A stretch of DNA of 7,884 nucleotides from contig URDS01000082.1 of the NCBI GenBank assembly GCA_900546635.1, forward strand, positions 1 through 7,884. The letters are read 5' to 3'. The stretch comes from an uncultured Eubacteriales bacterium. GTDB taxonomy: Bacteria; Bacillota; Clostridia; Oscillospirales; CAG-272. Under the pieces are notes generated by a model. That model did no database searches, was not told where the DNA came from, and saw nothing but the letters and a program-made list of their open reading frames with translations. How positions within the stretch are numbered: position 1 is the first letter of the stretch; the number at the start of each line of letters is the position of its first letter. Shown piece after piece: positions 5,933 through 7,884 of this stretch. Position numbers and translations under genes: made by a program.

Positions 5933-7884
5933 TCAGTCGAGCACGACCGACGGCCAAAGCGCCGACGAAAGCACGGAAACGCCGGTAAAGGTATCATTGA
6001 TAATCGTACCGGTGCCGTCGTCATTGGTAAGCGCCAGCCGCACGGCGAAACGATCTTTGTCCGCAAGGTCAAAAAGCAACTTCGGAATGGAAACTTCGGT
6101 CACGACGCCCGTATCTACGTCGGTATTTACTCCGGTCGTACCGAGTATCTTAACTGCGGCCTCACCGCCGGTCAGCGACCGCTTCAGTGCGCCGTTTTCA
6201 TAATAGGCAATAGACTGAATACCGTCAAGGTCCAATACGATCTGATAATAACTCGTATTGCTCACAGCCACAACCACCGTCGCCGTATCCTTTTTCGTTA
6301 TATACGAATCAAGCCGCGATACAAGAAAATACATGTTTTCATCATCGTGTGCGGTGCGGAGCGTCAGCTGCGCCTGCGATTCACTCCCGACAAAGAGCGC
6401 GTCGGTACTCTCCTCCCAATCCGCGGTATATCCGTCTATGCGCATCGTGGTTTTGGGCGCATTGATTCGGTGATTGAGGTAAGCATAGGTCATCCGAATG
6501 CCGCGCGCATCCCCCTCGGGGCCTGCATTTGCCGTCACCACGCAATGCGAACCGACAACCGCATTGGATGCCCAGGAGCCTTTTCCAAGCGGAATCATCA
6601 CGGCTTCCTTACCGGAGAACCTGGTTCCGTCCGGACTGCCGATTCGCCCGTACGTCCAACTGTTTGAACCGTAAGTCAAATAAGTTTCTCCCGACGGGAA
6701 CCGGGAAACATAAGGGGCTGCCGCTTTATATACGCTTGCAACGGTCGTGCTCGGCCCCACATCCTCCATGCCGAGCGCTTTCCATGCGCCGTCCTCCTCG
6801 CTTGTCGCGTACGAAATCCAGAATGTATCGTTTTGTTCGTGGATTTCAACGGCCAACAGCGTTTTTCCGTTGTAAAGCTCGGTTGCAACCGGCATCTGTC
6901 CCGAAAAATACGGTACGCCGTTGCGCTTGCCGATGCTCTGCTGGAAAACGCGCGTCGCCGCATAGTAATTCTTATCTCCGGGCTGAATGTCCGGCGTCCA
7001 GGAATATCCGCCGTCCTTTGACGTAATCATGCCCGTGCAGCTTGAGCGTTTGACCGTATCAAATCCGTATTTAGCGATATACGGCGCAATCTGCGTGAAA
7101 TACAGTTCGATCCGCCCGTCCGATCGCTGCAAAATCGAGGGCTCCCATGTCTGACCGGTATAAACGCGGGTTTGCTTAGACCAAGTGATCCGGTTGTTTG
7201 CGCTTACGGTTCCGCGCACAAGATAAATGCCGTTCAAATCAATATATTCCTGCTTATTATATCCGCGGTTCGGCCGAACGGAATACGCAACCAAAATATC
7301 CCCATTGTCCAGCACGCAGGCATCCGCGTTCACCGCATGATATTTATCCTCGGTTCCCGCAAAAGGTCCGTCCGCATATGTAAATTTATGCGCTGCCGCA
7401 TCATAAAGCACCTGCGGCGCATTCCAGTTTTTGCCGTCGCTGCTGGTCGCATAATACAAATGCATACCGTACTGGCCGTAATGATACAAAAGCAGATATA
7501 AATCATCCCGAACCTTTTTTACGCGCGGATACCAGGCGAAATCATAGCGGTTATACCCGGTAACAGCGGAAGAAAGCGTCACATTCGAGCGATAGTCGAT
7601 CTCAAGAGACGCAGTCTGAAAATCGTCCTCTGCATGGTCGCCGTCCGTCCCGTCGGTATTCAACTGCGCGATCGGAAGTATCACCGTTTCTCCCTTTACA
7701 GGCGCCGGTTCACTGCCCGAAATCACGTTTTCAAACAATTCCTTTGTAAACACGCCCTTGGCAATCAGACGATCCGCGACCCGGTCCCCGGATTTCGGCG
7801 TGGCGGTCAGCGCGCGGTAGCAGATCTGAAATGCGTCCCCGCGGCAAAAGGCCGCGCCGGGCGCGCTGTTTTCGGTCAGTCCCG
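5933..7884 (-). CDS. Paralog C (5' end missing): SLH-like anchor, sialidase-like propeller and CBM9-like domain
   Basis: This is the C-terminal 649 residues of a larger surface protein that runs off the right edge. A GTG at 7753 could be read as a start. However, the same frame continues without a stop for 43 more codons to the edge, and those codons encode an SLH-like sequence, so the GTG is internal. The propeller begins near GETVILPIAQLN and has Asp boxes SSDGKNW (7424-7444) and SKDGGYSW (6998-7021), with the WEP, RSSC and MPVATELYNGKTLLAVE blocks conserved. The CBM9-like part starts at IDGYTADW (about 6439), and the end is SSALWPSVVLD. No lipobox is present in the window part. The SLH-like segment implies non-covalent attachment to cell-wall polymer or the S-layer instead of a lipid anchor. 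It is closest to B in the propeller. A terminator follows at 5827-5873. Substrate and activity are not established. Confidence 0.93.
   Translation of the reverse strand, partial: GLTENSAPGAAFCRGDAFQICYRALTATPKSGDRVADRLIAKGVFTKELFENVISGSEPAPVKGETVILPIAQLNTDGTDGDHAEDDFQTASLEIDYRSNVTLSSAVTGYNRYDFAWYPRVKKVRDDLYLLLYHYGQYGMHLYYATSSDGKNWNAPQVLYDAAAHKFTYADGPFAGTEDKYHAVNADACVLDNGDILVAYSVRPNRGYNKQEYIDLNGIYLVRGTVSANNRITWSKQTRVYTGQTWEPSILQRSDGRIELYFTQIAPYIAKYGFDTVKRSSCTGMITSKDGGYSWTPDIQPGDKNYYAATRVFQQSIGKRNGVPYFSGQMPVATELYNGKTLLAVEIHEQNDTFWISYATSEEDGAWKALGMEDVGPSTTVASVYKAAAPYVSRFPSGETYLTYGSNSWTYGRIGSPDGTRFSGKEAVMIPLGKGSWASNAVVGSHCVVTANAGPEGDARGIRMTYAYLNHRINAPKTTMRIDGYTADWEESTDALFVGSESQAQLTLRTAHDDENMYFLVSRLDSYITKKDTATVVVAVSNTSYYQIVLDLDGIQSIAYYENGALKRSLTGGEAAVKILGTTGVNTDVDTGVVTEVSIPKLLFDLADKDRFAVRLALTNDDGTGTIINDTFTGVSVLSSALWPSVVLD
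7745..7884 (-). other. C-terminal part of an SLH-like domain in paralog C
   Basis: The frame encodes FCRGDAFQICYRALTA (7802-7849) and, after a short charged stretch, VADRLIAKGVFT (7745-7780). The pattern of an aromatic residue, R-G-D-A, a hydrophobic helix with a Y-x-A-L core, then a leucine/isoleucine-rich helix ending in K-G-V, matches my recollection of how the last SLH repeat ends in clostridial surface proteins. Only the end of one repeat is visible. Earlier repeats and the signal peptide would lie outside the window. Confidence 0.6.

Larger units (their letters stand above)
1813..7884 (-). repeat. Tandem array of three paralogous genes (C, B, A)
   Basis: Three genes in the same orientation encode proteins that align from the GETVxIPIAQLN block to the last residue without gaps large enough to suggest a lost domain. 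Many differences between copies are synonymous, so the duplications are not recent and the copies have been kept under selection. The N-terminal anchors and linkers do not align between copies. Confidence 0.9.

Noticed and set aside
5789..6667. Plus-strand open frame of 292 codons opposite paralog C
   Set aside because: It mirrors the end of gene C and crosses the terminator stem, and no plausible start signal was seen.
1813..7884. Mobile element or phage origin for the array
   Set aside because: No transposase, integrase, terminal inverted repeats or target duplications are seen. Simple tandem duplication explains the layout.
1..7884. tRNA, rRNA, riboswitch or CRISPR array
   Set aside because: No cloverleaf, conserved rRNA segment, recognisable riboswitch core or regularly spaced short repeats were found by eye on either strand.

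Overview
The window looks like part of a chromosome from a Gram-positive bacterium of the class Clostridia, possibly a gut Oscillospirales-type organism. This rests on strong purine-rich ribosome binding sites (GGAGG, GAGGAG, AAAGGGG), lipoprotein signal peptides, what appears to be the end of an S-layer-homology (SLH) anchor, and roughly balanced base composition. The lineage is inferred, and no marker gene confirms it. All four genes lie on the minus strand, so transcription runs from right to left.

The right three quarters of the window (1813-7884) is a tandem array of three paralogous surface proteins, called here C (5933 to the right edge), B (3801-5759) and A (1813-3714). Each has a sialidase-superfamily beta-propeller core with two Asp-box motifs. 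Each ends in a domain of about 170 residues that resembles the CBM9/DOMON-type sugar-binding fold and finishes with the shared tail SSALWPxVVLD. A and B are lipoproteins, with the lipobox cysteine at residue 23 in both. C has no lipoprotein signal inside the window. Its frame stays open to the right edge and encodes what looks like the end of an SLH region, so C is probably held in the wall or S-layer. The array therefore displays one enzyme-like module through two anchoring routes. By eye B and C are closer to each other than to A, even though B shares its anchor type with A. Hairpin terminators follow C (5827-5873) and A (1768-1797). No clear terminator lies between B and A, so those two may share a transcript.

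The left part holds a complete APC-superfamily amino-acid permease (253-1644) with its own upstream region, which includes a perfect 14-bp palindrome (1727-1740). A terminator separates it from the array, so a functional link is not shown. The first 252 bases have no convincing gene. They contain three hairpins, one of which is a good plus-strand terminator (113-140), and a weaker minus-strand terminator candidate for the permease (150-187). This arrangement suggests a convergent plus-strand gene just left of the window.

A working picture is that the propeller proteins bind and perhaps cleave an extracellular glycan at the cell surface. The substrate cannot be read from this sequence.
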